Assembly (NCBI GenBank): GCA_045531335.1
Contig: JAZSDU010000042.1
Location: 1 to 24,271 of the forward strand
DNA: 24,271 nucleotides
DNA from: CAG-452 sp045531335
GTDB taxonomy: Bacteria > Bacillota > Clostridia > TANB77 > CAG-508
Direction: 5' to 3'
Shown here: positions 8,289 to 15,536 of the stretch, piece by piece
How the letters are laid out: each line of letters starts with the position of its first letter
Position numbering within the stretch: position 1 is the stretch's first letter
Made by a program: the position numbers and the translations under genes
Notes under the pieces: model-generated
The model's input: the letters and a program-made list of their open reading frames with translations, nothing else
Database searches by the model: none
Told to the model about the DNA's origin: nothing

Positions 8289-8875
8289 TTAAATTCCTCC
8301 CTCTTGTACTCACATAATTCTCTATATATATTGTTATCTTCTTCTAATCTTTTTATGGTTTCATATGCCTGATTAAGTTCCCATTCTTTTTGTTCATATA
8401 GACTACGTGGTACTTGATAGTAATTTTGTTTTCCATACCCTTCACTATTAGTTAAATTATGGTGTCTATCTAACCATACTATATGAAAACAATTTTCTAT
8501 GAATATGCCAATAATTCTACCTTTACTTTTATTTATTCTAAACTGCCACCATTCATATTGGTCCATATCAGTTGGGCAACTAACATTAGCTTTATTCCAA
8601 TCAATAGGATGTAAGTCATATGTTTTATTTTCTTTAAATTCGTTTCTTGTTAACTTTGAAACACTATTCAGGCAATCTAATAAATCTAAAAACCACCCAT
8701 TTTCGACACTTAAAGGGTTACTTTTATTATCTCCCATATTAAACAATTCATGATATCTATCTAAAAAATCAAAACTAAATATTACTTTTTCTGAATCATT
8801 TATACTTTTTATTTCTTGTGCTATTTTTTTTGCAGGAATACTTTTGGTTCTATATCTTTTATCTCTTTTTGACAT
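8285..8875 (-). CDS. Probable toxin partner of the Panacea antitoxin
   Basis: A 196-residue protein encoded directly after the Panacea gene. The ATG at 8875 overlaps that gene's stop (TAATG), which argues for this start over an upstream TTG at 8884. The centre carries a Trp-rich segment (DMDQYEWWQFRINKSKGRI), and after it IFIENCFHIVWLDRHHNL, a beta-strand plus D-x-x-H ending seen in many small phage and toxin-antitoxin proteins. The C-terminus is a helical tail (residues 165-196). Panacea antitoxins are known to be encoded next to very diverse toxins, so the pairing is likely by position. The toxic activity is not recognisable from sequence. Confidence 0.55.
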   Translation of the reverse strand: MSKRDKRYRTKSIPAKKIAQEIKSINDSEKVIFSFDFLDRYHELFNMGDNKSNPLSVENGWFLDLLDCLNSVSKLTRNEFKENKTYDLHPIDWNKANVSCPTDMDQYEWWQFRINKSKGRIIGIFIENCFHIVWLDRHHNLTNSEGYGKQNYYQVPRSLYEQKEWELNQAYETIKRLEEDNNIYRELCEYKREEFK

Positions 8876-9306
8876 TACAGGCAATATTTTTCTTTATAAT
8901 ATCTTCCCATTTTTTCTGGTAATATTTCTTCGTTTGAAGGTCTTCTATTATCTATTCCTTTTCTAGCTTCTATCCATGGTTGTTCTCTATGCGTTAATAC
9001 CTCCAACTCGTCTCCATCAAGTTCTCCATATATTTTCCAAACTTGTTCAAGAACATTTTTTTCGTTTTCCTGCATTTCTATTTTTTTATTAATTTTAGGT
9101 ATTTCTTGATAACCAAATTCAGCATATTCTTTATAAAGTTGTGGACATACTGGTCCATGTACCCAGGCTTCTATTCTCTCATTAAATAAATTTTTATTAT
9201 ATAAAGCATAAAACCACGCCTGAGCATAATAACATAATTTTTGAATTTTTTTATTTGTCATTCCTTCCTTACTTAAAAAGAATTCTGACACTTCCTTTAC
9301 TTTCAT
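8875..9306 (-). CDS. Panacea-domain (DUF4065, SocA-like) antitoxin
   Basis: A 143-residue Panacea protein. It has the family hallmarks KKIQKLCYYAQAWFYALY near residue 20, the central EAWVHGPVCPQLYKEY (the H-G-P-V...LY motif), and the C-terminal helix around ELEVLTHREQPWIEAR. Family knowledge: Panacea domains neutralise a wide range of unrelated toxins and occur as SocA, DUF4065 or Gep-like proteins. The gene is first in a three-gene unit with AGAGGAGA upstream of its ATG, antitoxin before toxin. It lies 50 bases downstream of the methyltransferase, so it may share the restriction-modification transcript. Confidence 0.85.
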   Translation of the reverse strand: MKVKEVSEFFLSKEGMTNKKIQKLCYYAQAWFYALYNKNLFNERIEAWVHGPVCPQLYKEYAEFGYQEIPKINKKIEMQENEKNVLEQVWKIYGELDGDELEVLTHREQPWIEARKGIDNRRPSNEEILPEKMGRYYKEKYCL

Positions 9307-9356
9307 TATATATCTCCTCTTTAATAAGATATTAAATTTGTTAATATTTGTTAATA

Positions 9357-10322
9357 CTATTCATTAGAATTACTTTCATCTAAAACTTTTAATATGTTTT
9401 CTGCTATTCTTTGAATTACTGGAACTGAAACTGCATTCCCTGCTTGTTTATATATATGTGAATTACTCATATTTTTAGGTATTTTATAATCCATAGGAAA
9501 TCCTTGAAACAACAAGCACTCTTTAGGAGTCAATTTTCTAATATCGTAATTGTCTCTTATTAAAGGTACATTATGCCCTCCTGTTCCCATATTTGCTGTT
9601 AATGTAGGACATAACTTATTTTTATTTTCTCTACAATAAATTCTTCTCCATTGATATACAGTATCTTGATTTTTCATAGTTTCTTTTAATGTATCATAGT
9701 ATTTGCTATTATTATAATAATATGTATCTTCTTTTTTCTCATCAAATTTAATTACATCATAGATACTCTTTGTCAGCTTCAATGGTTTAGGAAATTCAAA
9801 TTTATCTCTTTCTTCCTTAGTTCTAAAACCTACTATATATATTCTTTCTCTATTTTGTGGTATATTTCCATATTCAGCAGTATTTAATATATCTTCTTTT
9901 ATAAAATATCCATTCGCTTCTAATGTTTCTTTTATAACTTTAAAAGTATTGCCTTTATCATGAGATGCTAAATTCTTTACATTTTCTAATAATATTGCTT
10001 TCGGTTTTTTATCCTTTAATACTCTTACTATTTCAAAAAACAAGTTTCCTCTATCATCCGTAAACCCTTTTTGATAACCAGCTATTGAAAATGGTTGACA
10101 AGGAAATCCAGCTGTTAATATATCAATTTCTGGTATATCCCTTGTATCTATATTTTTTATATCATCCTCTACTAAATAATTGTTTCCAAAATTCGTTCTA
10201 TATGTTATACATGCATTTTTATCTATTTCATTTGCCCATATAATGTCTGCACCTGCTTGTTTAAATCCTAAACAAATTCCACCAATTCCAGCAAACATAC
10301 TTCCTACTTTATAATTTTTCAT
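9357..10322 (-). CDS. Type II DNA (cytosine-5) methyltransferase
   Basis: A 321-residue C5 methyltransferase with the ordered motifs: I FAGIGG (10-15, AdoMet binding), IV GFPCQPFS with catalytic Cys75, VI LLENV with Glu113, VIII QNRERIYIVGF, the target-recognition region near LTANMGTGGHNVPLI, IX LTPKECLLFQGFP, and X QAGNAVSVPV. It methylates cytosine in a short palindrome to protect host DNA from the nuclease at 10600-11682. The recognition sequence cannot be read with confidence. The start at 10322 has an ideal AGGAGGAAGT site directly downstream of an 18-bp palindrome, suggesting its own control signal. Confidence 0.95.
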   Translation of the reverse strand: MKNYKVGSMFAGIGGICLGFKQAGADIIWANEIDKNACITYRTNFGNNYLVEDDIKNIDTRDIPEIDILTAGFPCQPFSIAGYQKGFTDDRGNLFFEIVRVLKDKKPKAILLENVKNLASHDKGNTFKVIKETLEANGYFIKEDILNTAEYGNIPQNRERIYIVGFRTKEERDKFEFPKPLKLTKSIYDVIKFDEKKEDTYYYNNSKYYDTLKETMKNQDTVYQWRRIYCRENKNKLCPTLTANMGTGGHNVPLIRDNYDIRKLTPKECLLFQGFPMDYKIPKNMSNSHIYKQAGNAVSVPVIQRIAENILKVLDESNSNE

Positions 10323-10332
10323 ACTTCCTCCT

Positions 10333-10350
10333 TGCTACTTTTAAGTAGCA
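10333..10350. promoter_or_regulatory. 18-bp palindrome upstream of the methyltransferase
   Basis: TGCTACTT and AAGTAGCA (10333-10340, 10343-10350) flank a central TT and end directly at the methyltransferase Shine-Dalgarno sequence. The outer TGCTA...TAGCA is shared with the inverted repeat at 11709-11742 before the nuclease gene. It is a candidate binding site for the small XRE controller, or a translational hairpin. Confidence 0.55.
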
Positions 10351-10381
10351 TTATAACATTTGATTATTATTTTTTCAATAG

Positions 10382-10600
10382 CTATATCTCATTTAATAAT
10401 TCTGATAATGACATGTCCAAACCTTCTGAAATTCTTTTTGCAGTTACTATGGTTATATTCTTTTCTCCTCTTTCTATTGCTCCCATATATGTTCTATGAA
10501 TACCTATTTTATCAGCAAAACTTTCCTGAGAATATTTTTTATACGTTCTTAGTTCTTTTATTTTATTTCCTAGCTTGACTGATACCATTTCTTTTTTCAT
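10382..10600 (-). CDS. XRE-family controller (C protein-like) of the restriction-modification system
   Basis: A 72-residue single-domain HTH protein: LGNKIKELRTYKKYSQESFA, DKIGIHRTYMGAIERGEKNI, then a short helix pair. This is the size and fold of restriction-modification controller proteins, which delay nuclease synthesis until methylation is complete. It lies directly between nuclease and methyltransferase genes and touches the nuclease stop by one base, so the two are co-transcribed. Two palindromes with matching ends lie before the nuclease and before the methyltransferase. The controller role is inferred from fold, size and context. Confidence 0.82.
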   Translation of the reverse strand: MKKEMVSVKLGNKIKELRTYKKYSQESFADKIGIHRTYMGAIERGEKNITIVTAKRISEGLDMSLSELLNEI

Positions 10601-11682
10601 TATATATTACCTCTTATTTTATCAAATTCTGATATTAGTTCACTTGTTCTATCATTATCTTCATTATCTAATGTTTTCTTTAGAGTTATATATTCATTCC
10701 AATTTGAGCTTCTATCAAATATAGTAAATTTTATTTTATATCTTTTTTTCTTCTTTAATTCAATTCCATTTATATTACAATCATCTAGTAATGTTACATA
10801 CCAACTTGATTTATTCTTTTTAGCTACAACAATATTATCTAAATCATTCCCATATACATTAATAGTATCTTTTATTTCAAGAACGTCTTTTCCTATAGAC
10901 CATTCAGCCTCTCCATAATTTTCGTCATCTTCTTTTAATTTAATTGAATCAAAATCTACTCCTCTGGCTTTTTCAATTTCTTCAACTCCATTAAAATAAT
11001 ATGGTTTTACACCTGCTGGACATAAATTAGCAATTTTTTTAATATCTTTTCCTTTATAAATACCTAACAATTGAATTGTGCCTATTATATCGCTATCAAA
11101 TTTTTCAACTTTTTTAGGTTGTTGCAAAGACTCCTTGTCATTACTACTTACAAATGATTCGTCCATTATTATATTATTATAAAACTTGTTATCAAATATT
11201 ATATCTTGAAATAATATCTTTAAATAATTCGGTGAAATATCTGATTCAGCCATAACATAATAATGCTCATCTTCCATTTGAGTTTCTCTTATAGTAAACA
11301 TTTTTTGATTTTTTCTAAATGTTTTCACTTCAAGCCAAGGCATATTTCTAATTTGCTTCCATGTAGTATCTTCAAATTCAGCAAATTTTACTATTTTGCC
11401 ATCTGCTGTCTTTAAACCTAATACATCCGGTGCATTTTTATCTGAATCATTTCCATAAACAAAATAATCATTAATTACTTTATAATCTTTATCTTTTAAT
11501 AATAATTTGTTAAAAATTAATACTTCTGGAATTCTATTTATCCATCTATCTATAAATCCGCCAAGTAAATCTGCTTTTGAAGAAGTTCCTTGCATATGAA
11601 AAACATCAAATTCAAATTTACTTATTATAAAATAAACCATTTTTATAAGATCATCTTTTGTTATATCTATTTTTCTATTCAT
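10600..11682 (-). CDS. Type II restriction endonuclease, PD-(D/E)XK-like
   Basis: The nuclease partner of the methyltransferase. In the 360-residue protein the segment NAPDVLGLKT, then about 30 residues, then WLEVKTFRK forms a PD...ExK catalytic arrangement. The rest is unrecognised, as is common for restriction enzymes. An upstream GTG at 11727 would add 15 residues, but it lacks a ribosome binding site and lies inside an inverted repeat (11709-11742). The ATG at 11682 has GGTGA four bases upstream, so I prefer it. Order on the transcript is nuclease, controller, methyltransferase. The specificity is unknown. Confidence 0.8.
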   Translation of the reverse strand: MNRKIDITKDDLIKMVYFIISKFEFDVFHMQGTSSKADLLGGFIDRWINRIPEVLIFNKLLLKDKDYKVINDYFVYGNDSDKNAPDVLGLKTADGKIVKFAEFEDTTWKQIRNMPWLEVKTFRKNQKMFTIRETQMEDEHYYVMAESDISPNYLKILFQDIIFDNKFYNNIIMDESFVSSNDKESLQQPKKVEKFDSDIIGTIQLLGIYKGKDIKKIANLCPAGVKPYYFNGVEEIEKARGVDFDSIKLKEDDENYGEAEWSIGKDVLEIKDTINVYGNDLDNIVVAKKNKSSWYVTLLDDCNINGIELKKKKRYKIKFTIFDRSSNWNEYITLKKTLDNEDNDRTSELISEFDKIRGNI

Positions 11683-11708
11683 AAAATCACCAATAGAATT
11701 ATATAAAA

Positions 11709-11742
11709 TGCTATCTAAAAGTTCCACACTCTATAGATAGCA
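11709..11742. promoter_or_regulatory. 9-bp inverted repeat before the nuclease gene, candidate C-box
   Basis: TGCTATCTA (11709-11717) and TAGATAGCA (11734-11742) are perfect inverted repeats with a 16-base spacer, ending 26 bases before the preferred nuclease start. The ends match those of the palindrome at 10333-10350. This is the expected position of an operator for the XRE controller. Confidence 0.55.
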
Positions 11743-11771
11743 CTAATAAAATATTTTTTATTTAATTGTAC

Positions 11772-11797
11772 AAAAAAAACCTTACTAAAAAGTAAAG
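11772..11797 (-). terminator. Terminator downstream of the intron-containing tRNA-fMet
   Basis: On the minus strand a 7-bp stem (11791-11797 with 11780-11786, one G-T pair) and a 4-nt loop are followed by eight Ts (11779-11772). It lies 51 bases after the tRNA 3' end. Confidence 0.7.
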
Positions 11798-11847
11798 TTT
11801 AAATTTTTTATTTTATAGCACATACCTTTAAAATATACTTTTTGTTT

Positions 11848-12164
11848 TGGTTGCGGGGGATGGACTCGAACCATCGACCTTCGGGTTTAGTTATCTATAA
11901 TTTTCACTATAGGCTGGACTATGTCTTTACCTTGGCATTTTCATGCTTTAGGTAGTGGATACTAAATCTGGTTATTAAGGAAACTCTATTCCTCCAGTAG
12001 TCTCTGCACCTTTTGAAAGTGTACTTTCAACTTGGCTCAAAGTTAACATGACATTTTAAAATGTTTTAGCCTTCTTTGAATTCATCCACAGTTCATCTAT
12101 TTATTTCTAAATAGAGCCACAATTTTTCATGAGCCCGACGAGCTGCCAACTGCTCCACCCCGCG
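11848..12164 (-). tRNA. Initiator tRNA-fMet (CAU) interrupted by a group I intron
   Basis: Exon 1 is 12164-12129 and exon 2 is 11887-11848, with CCA encoded at 11850-11848. Joined, they give CGCGGGG at the 5' acceptor strand paired to CCCCGC, a C1-A72 mismatch, an anticodon stem with three consecutive G-C pairs (GGG/CCC) around CTCATAA, and a GATGG/CCATC T stem. C1-A72 and the GGG/CCC anticodon stem are the hallmarks of bacterial initiator tRNA, distinguishing it from elongator Met and tRNA-Ile(CAU). The intron follows U36 directly. A consensus promoter lies upstream and a terminator downstream, so the gene is transcribed. It is also the integration target of the island at 7350-11847. Whether other fMet genes exist is unknown. 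Confidence 0.93.
11888..12128 (-). ncRNA. Group I intron (241 nt, no ORF) in the tRNA-fMet anticodon loop
   Basis: The minus strand shows the group I core. P1 is exon CTCAT with the internal guide GTGG at 12120-12117 (U-G at the splice site). P2 is a 7-bp hairpin with a GAAA loop (12114-12097). P3 is GTGGAT/ATCCAC (12089-12084, 11960-11955). P4 is TCAAAG/CTTTGA followed by GCCAAG. P6a is TTGAAAG/CTTTCAA. The R element is GGTGCAGAGACTA (12010-11998), P8 has a GAAA loop (11946-11935), the S element is AAGACATAGTCC, and P9 is CTATAG/TTATAG. The Q, R and S blocks closely resemble tRNA introns of cyanobacteria and Azoarcus. An extra hairpin (11997-11968) between P7 and P3 resembles P7.1/P7.2. Odd point: the last intron base is A, not the near-universal terminal G. 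Confidence 0.9.
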
Positions 12165-12187
12165 ATGTTTAATTTTAGTACTGTATT

Positions 12188-12216
12188 AGTATACTCTGCT
12201 TAGCTGTATTTGTCAA
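12188..12216 (-). promoter_or_regulatory. Sigma-A promoter of tRNA-fMet
   Basis: On the minus strand TTGACA (12216-12211), a 17-base spacer and TATACT (12193-12188) lie 24 bases before the first tRNA nucleotide. It is a near-perfect promoter for a stable RNA. Confidence 0.88.
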
Positions 12217-12251
12217 TACTTTTGAATGATTTTTCTGTTTTTAAGCATTTT

Positions 12252-12290
12252 CTTCGAAGTAACGGGTCGCCCTGGAGTGCGACCCCTACA
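12252..12290. repeat. Dispersed GTAGGGG-type palindromic repeat, copy 1
   Basis: A GC-rich island in AT-rich intergenic DNA: a CTTCGAAG end, a 7-bp hairpin GGGTCGC/GCGACCC (12264-12270, 12279-12285) and CCCCTACA at the other end. Relatives at 19486-19590 and 23510-23568 share the TTCGAAG and/or CCCCTAC ends. Confidence 0.6.
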
Positions 12291-12375
12291 ATATAAATTA
12301 TAGTAATTCATATTTGTATTATATTCCATTTTCTCAATTTTATTCCAATTATTGCATATTTATTTTGTTCATTAA

Positions 12376-12405
12376 TTGACTTTTAATTGAATATAAATAT
12401 ATAAT
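12376..12405 (+). promoter_or_regulatory. Sigma-A promoter of ddh
   Basis: TTGACT (12376-12381), an 18-base spacer and TATAAT (12400-12405) lie 37 bases upstream of the ddh start. Confidence 0.75.
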
Positions 12406-12442
12406 GTTTTTGTTAGACCAATGTAGAAAAGAGGTTTTTTAA

Positions 12443-13429
12443 ATGATAGAGAATAAAATAAGAGTTGCAATAGCAGGCTATGGTAATCTTGGAAAGGGTA
12501 TTGAAAGTCAGCTGTCTAAAAATCCTGATATGGAATTAGTTTGTGTTTTTACTCGTCGTGATCCTTCTAAATTACAAATTAAATCTTCTATACCTGTAGT
12601 AAATATGAACGATGCAGCTAATTGGAAAGATAAAATAGATGTTGTTTTCCTTTGTGGAGGTTCAGCAACAGATTTACCTACTCAAGGACCTCTATTTGCT
12701 TCTATGTTTAATACAGTTTGTAGTTTTGATACACATGCTAAAGCATTAGAATATTCAAAAAGCTTAAGTAAAGCAACTGAAAATAGTAATACTATTGCAA
12801 TGATGTCAATTGGTTGGGATCCAGGATTGTTTTCTCACATGAGATTACTTATTAAATCAATCCTTCCTAACTCTAAAATATATACTTTCTGGGGAGAGGG
12901 TGTTAGCCAAGGTCATTCAGATGCAATAAGAAGAATTAAAGGTGTAATAGATGCACGTCAATATACAGTTCCTGTTCCCGAAGCTCTTCAAAAAATTCGA
13001 GAAGGTGAAACTCCTGATTTTACAAAAAGAGAAATGCATAGGAGAGTATGTTATGTTGTAGCTGAAGAAGGAGCAGATAAGTCAAGAATCGAAAAAGAAA
13101 TTAAAAATATGCCTAACTATTTTGATGAATATGATACAACTGTAAATTTCATTTCTTATGAAGAACTTATGGAAAACCACTCAAAACTACCTCATGGAGG
13201 AACAGTAGCTGGTGTTGGAGAAACATCTTCTGGTACTAAACAATGCGTAGAGTTTGCTCTAAAGCTTGATTCAAATCCTGAATTTACTTCATCAGTTTTA
13301 ATAGCTTATGGTAGAGCTACATACAGGATGTGGCAAAACGGAGAAAGAGGATGTAAAAACTTTTCTGATGTTCCACCTAAATATCTTTCTACAATGAATT
13401 ATGATGATATAATTGAACAAATTTTATAG
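12443..13429 (+). CDS. ddh: meso-Diaminopimelate D-dehydrogenase
   Basis: A 328-residue NADP-dependent enzyme that interconverts tetrahydrodipicolinate and meso-diaminopimelate in one step, supplying lysine and peptidoglycan. The N-terminal Rossmann motif is AGYGNLGKG (residues 11-19), followed by VFTRRDP in the cofactor loop. Substrate-domain hallmarks include FDTHAKA, SIGWDPGLFS and the C-terminal HGGTVAGVGETSSGTKQ, all characteristic of Ddh. Length matches the family (about 320-330). It is a single gene with its own promoter, an AGAGG ribosome binding site and an immediate terminator. It lies next to the tRNA but belongs to the chromosomal backbone. Confidence 0.95.
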   Translation: MIENKIRVAIAGYGNLGKGIESQLSKNPDMELVCVFTRRDPSKLQIKSSIPVVNMNDAANWKDKIDVVFLCGGSATDLPTQGPLFASMFNTVCSFDTHAKALEYSKSLSKATENSNTIAMMSIGWDPGLFSHMRLLIKSILPNSKIYTFWGEGVSQGHSDAIRRIKGVIDARQYTVPVPEALQKIREGETPDFTKREMHRRVCYVVAEEGADKSRIEKEIKNMPNYFDEYDTTVNFISYEELMENHSKLPHGGTVAGVGETSSGTKQCVEFALKLDSNPEFTSSVLIAYGRATYRMWQNGERGCKNFSDVPPKYLSTMNYDDIIEQIL

Positions 13430-13461
13430 GATTTTGGGGACAGTCCCCAAAATCCTTTTTT
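13429..13461 (+). terminator. ddh terminator made from a GGGGACAGTCCCC palindrome
   Basis: A perfect 12-bp stem (13429-13440 with 13444-13455), a 3-nt loop and six Ts. The stem begins at the last base of the ddh stop codon. Its GGGGACAGTCCCC centre is shared with the hairpins at 15461 and 23649. Confidence 0.88.
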
Positions 13462-13509
13462 CTTGAATATTCTGCTAAAATATGCTAAAATCTAAATGGT
13501 GATTTAAAT

Positions 13510-14574
13510 ATGAAATTTATTAATGAAATAATAGAAATGTTAAAACATATAACTATTGAACAAATTATAGATTTATGTATTGGACTAGCAATAATTGTAA
13601 TTTTTAAAATACTAAGCTCGTCTTTTGCATATATCATAGTAAAGATGTTTAAGTTTAAAGTAAAAGATAAAAAGAAAATTAAGCAAAATGGATTTTATAA
13701 ACCATTAAAAACGTTTTTTGTTTTACTTGGTGTATACATTGCAGCAATGTCACTAAAATTACCGGAAAATATTTTTGCTATTGTAACTAAAATATTTAAA
13801 ATATGTGTAATTATACTTTCAGCAACAGGATTTGCAAATCTTTTCAATTCTAATTCTGAAACTTTTAATAAAATTAGAGAAAAGCTTCATTTTAATGGAA
13901 CAGATACAACAATAAATTTCTTTAGTAAAATTGCTAAAGCTTTAATATATATAGTTGGAGCATTTATTGTAATTGCTGAACTTGGTTATGATTTAAGTGG
14001 CTTAGTTGCTGGTCTTGGAATTGGTACTGCTGTAATTGCGCTTGCTGCACAAGATGTTGCCAAAAGTATGTTAGCAGGATTTTCCATCATTTCAGACAGG
14101 CCATTTGATATTGGCGACTATATTGAAGTAGATATATACAAAGGAACTGTAGAAGATATAACTTTTAGAACTACAAGAATAAGAGATATAAATAATCAAA
14201 TAGTTGTACTTCCAAATAGTTTACTTACAACTACTTCTATAATAAATGGAACAAAAAGAGAAAAAAGAAGATACCAATTGCTTTTAACTTTAGAGTTAAA
14301 TACTCCTTTAGATAAAGTTTCTGAATTGACTGAAAATATTAAGCTTGCATTAAATGCTCATAAAAATATTGAAAAAGAAAGCATCCGAGTATTTTTTGAT
14401 ACAATATCTACAAATGGAATTGATATATCTATTGGGTTTTATACAGATTTAATAGATTTAGTAGATTTCTTAAAATTTAAAGAAGAGATAAATTATACTT
14501 TATTAGAAATGATAGAAAAAGCAAATATAGAACTTGCATATCCATCTCAATCAATATATTTAAAAAAGGATTAA
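13510..14574 (+). CDS. MscS-family small-conductance mechanosensitive channel
   Basis: A 354-residue membrane channel that releases solutes on hypo-osmotic shock. There are hydrophobic segments near residues 18-45, 70-90 and 93-115, then the pore-lining helix with the Gly/Ala pattern GLVAGLGIGTAVIALAAQDV (about residues 161-180). The beta domain follows (FDIGDYIEVD, GTVEDITFRTTRIR, VVLPNSLL), then a C-terminal alpha/beta domain. The order is exactly that of MscS/YnaI-type channels with extra N-terminal helices. GGTGA lies upstream of the ATG, and the next gene starts 3 bases after the stop, so the two form an operon. Confidence 0.92.
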   Translation: MKFINEIIEMLKHITIEQIIDLCIGLAIIVIFKILSSSFAYIIVKMFKFKVKDKKKIKQNGFYKPLKTFFVLLGVYIAAMSLKLPENIFAIVTKIFKICVIILSATGFANLFNSNSETFNKIREKLHFNGTDTTINFFSKIAKALIYIVGAFIVIAELGYDLSGLVAGLGIGTAVIALAAQDVAKSMLAGFSIISDRPFDIGDYIEVDIYKGTVEDITFRTTRIRDINNQIVVLPNSLLTTTSIINGTKREKRRYQLLLTLELNTPLDKVSELTENIKLALNAHKNIEKESIRVFFDTISTNGIDISIGFYTDLIDLVDFLKFKEEINYTLLEMIEKANIELAYPSQSIYLKKD

Positions 14575-14577
14575 AAA

Positions 14578-15465
14578 ATGTTAAATAATTGTATGCTTTG
14601 CCCACATGAGTGTGGAATTAATAGATTAAAAGGAAATAAAGGAAGATGTAAGTGTGATGATAAATTAAAAATCGCACTTGCATCTCTTCATATGTTTGAA
14701 GAACCTTGTATCAGTGGTAAAAATGGATCTGGTACAGTTTTCTTTTCTAATTGTAATCTTAATTGTATTTATTGTCAAAATTATGAAATTAGCCATCTAG
14801 GTAAAGGAAAAGAAATAACTGTAGAACATCTTGCTGAAATTTTCTTAAAACAACAAGAAAAAGGTGCTCATAATATAAATTTAGTTACACCTACAATGTA
14901 TGTTTTTCAGATTATTGAAGCTATTAAAATTGCTAAATCAAAAGGACTTGATATTCCAATTGTTTATAACTCAAATGGGTATGAAAATGTAGATACAATT
15001 AAATTATTAAATGGTTATATAGATGTTTATTTACCTGATTTAAAATATTATTCTAATGAATTATCTAAAAAATATTCTAATATAAATAATTATTTTGAAA
15101 TTGCAACAAGCGCAATAAAAGAAATGTATAATCAGGTTGGTAAAGCTAAATTTGATGAAAATGGAATGATTACAAAAGGTGTTATTATTAGGCATTTAGT
15201 ACTTCCAAATCACATTCAAAATACAAAAAATATTTTAAAATGGATTTCAGATAACATGCCAAATGATATTTATGTAAGTGTAATGGCACAATATTTTCCA
15301 ACATATAAGGCAAAAGAAGATGATTTAATAAATAGAAAATTAAATAAAAAAGAATATAATGAAGTTTTAAATTATTTATATTCTTTAGATTTAGAAAATG
15401 GATATATTCAAGAATTAGGTGAACACGAAGAAGAATATGTACCTGATTTTGATTTAAGTGAATAG
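14578..15465 (+). CDS. Radical SAM protein, PflX/COG1313-like
   Basis: A 295-residue radical SAM enzyme related to pyruvate formate-lyase activating enzymes. The N-terminus has extra cysteines (NNCMLCPHECGINR, RCKC) that could bind a metal, and the canonical CNLNCIYCQN cluster-binding motif (C-x3-C-x2-C) lies at about residues 58-67. Downstream the barrel carries NLVTPTMYV, VYNSNGYE, VDVYLPDLKYY-like and IRHLVLPNH segments typical of this subfamily. The substrate is unknown. AAGGA precedes the ATG. The stop codon sits inside a 35-bp perfect palindrome that terminates both this gene and the convergent one. Confidence 0.88.
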   Translation: MLNNCMLCPHECGINRLKGNKGRCKCDDKLKIALASLHMFEEPCISGKNGSGTVFFSNCNLNCIYCQNYEISHLGKGKEITVEHLAEIFLKQQEKGAHNINLVTPTMYVFQIIEAIKIAKSKGLDIPIVYNSNGYENVDTIKLLNGYIDVYLPDLKYYSNELSKKYSNINNYFEIATSAIKEMYNQVGKAKFDENGMITKGVIIRHLVLPNHIQNTKNILKWISDNMPNDIYVSVMAQYFPTYKAKEDDLINRKLNKKEYNEVLNYLYSLDLENGYIQELGEHEEEYVPDFDLSE

Positions 15466-15536
15466 ACTAAAGGGGACAGACCCAAAAAGTCTACAGAAAA
15501 TTGTAGACTTTTTGGGTCTGTCCCCTTTAGTCTATT
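15461..15536. terminator. 35-bp perfect palindrome holding both convergent stop codons
   Basis: Arms 15461-15495 and 15502-15536 are perfectly complementary around a 6-nt loop. The TAG of the rightward radical SAM gene (15463-15465) and the TAG of the leftward TVP38-like gene (15534-15532) are mirror images inside the two arms. It contains the GGGGACAG / CTGTCCCC motif of the dispersed family and should act as a bidirectional terminator. Confidence 0.88.

Noticed and set aside
8876..8884. TTG start adding three residues to the toxin candidate
   Set aside because: The ATG at 8875 overlaps the upstream stop as TAATG, the usual coupling arrangement; TTG without a binding site is less likely.
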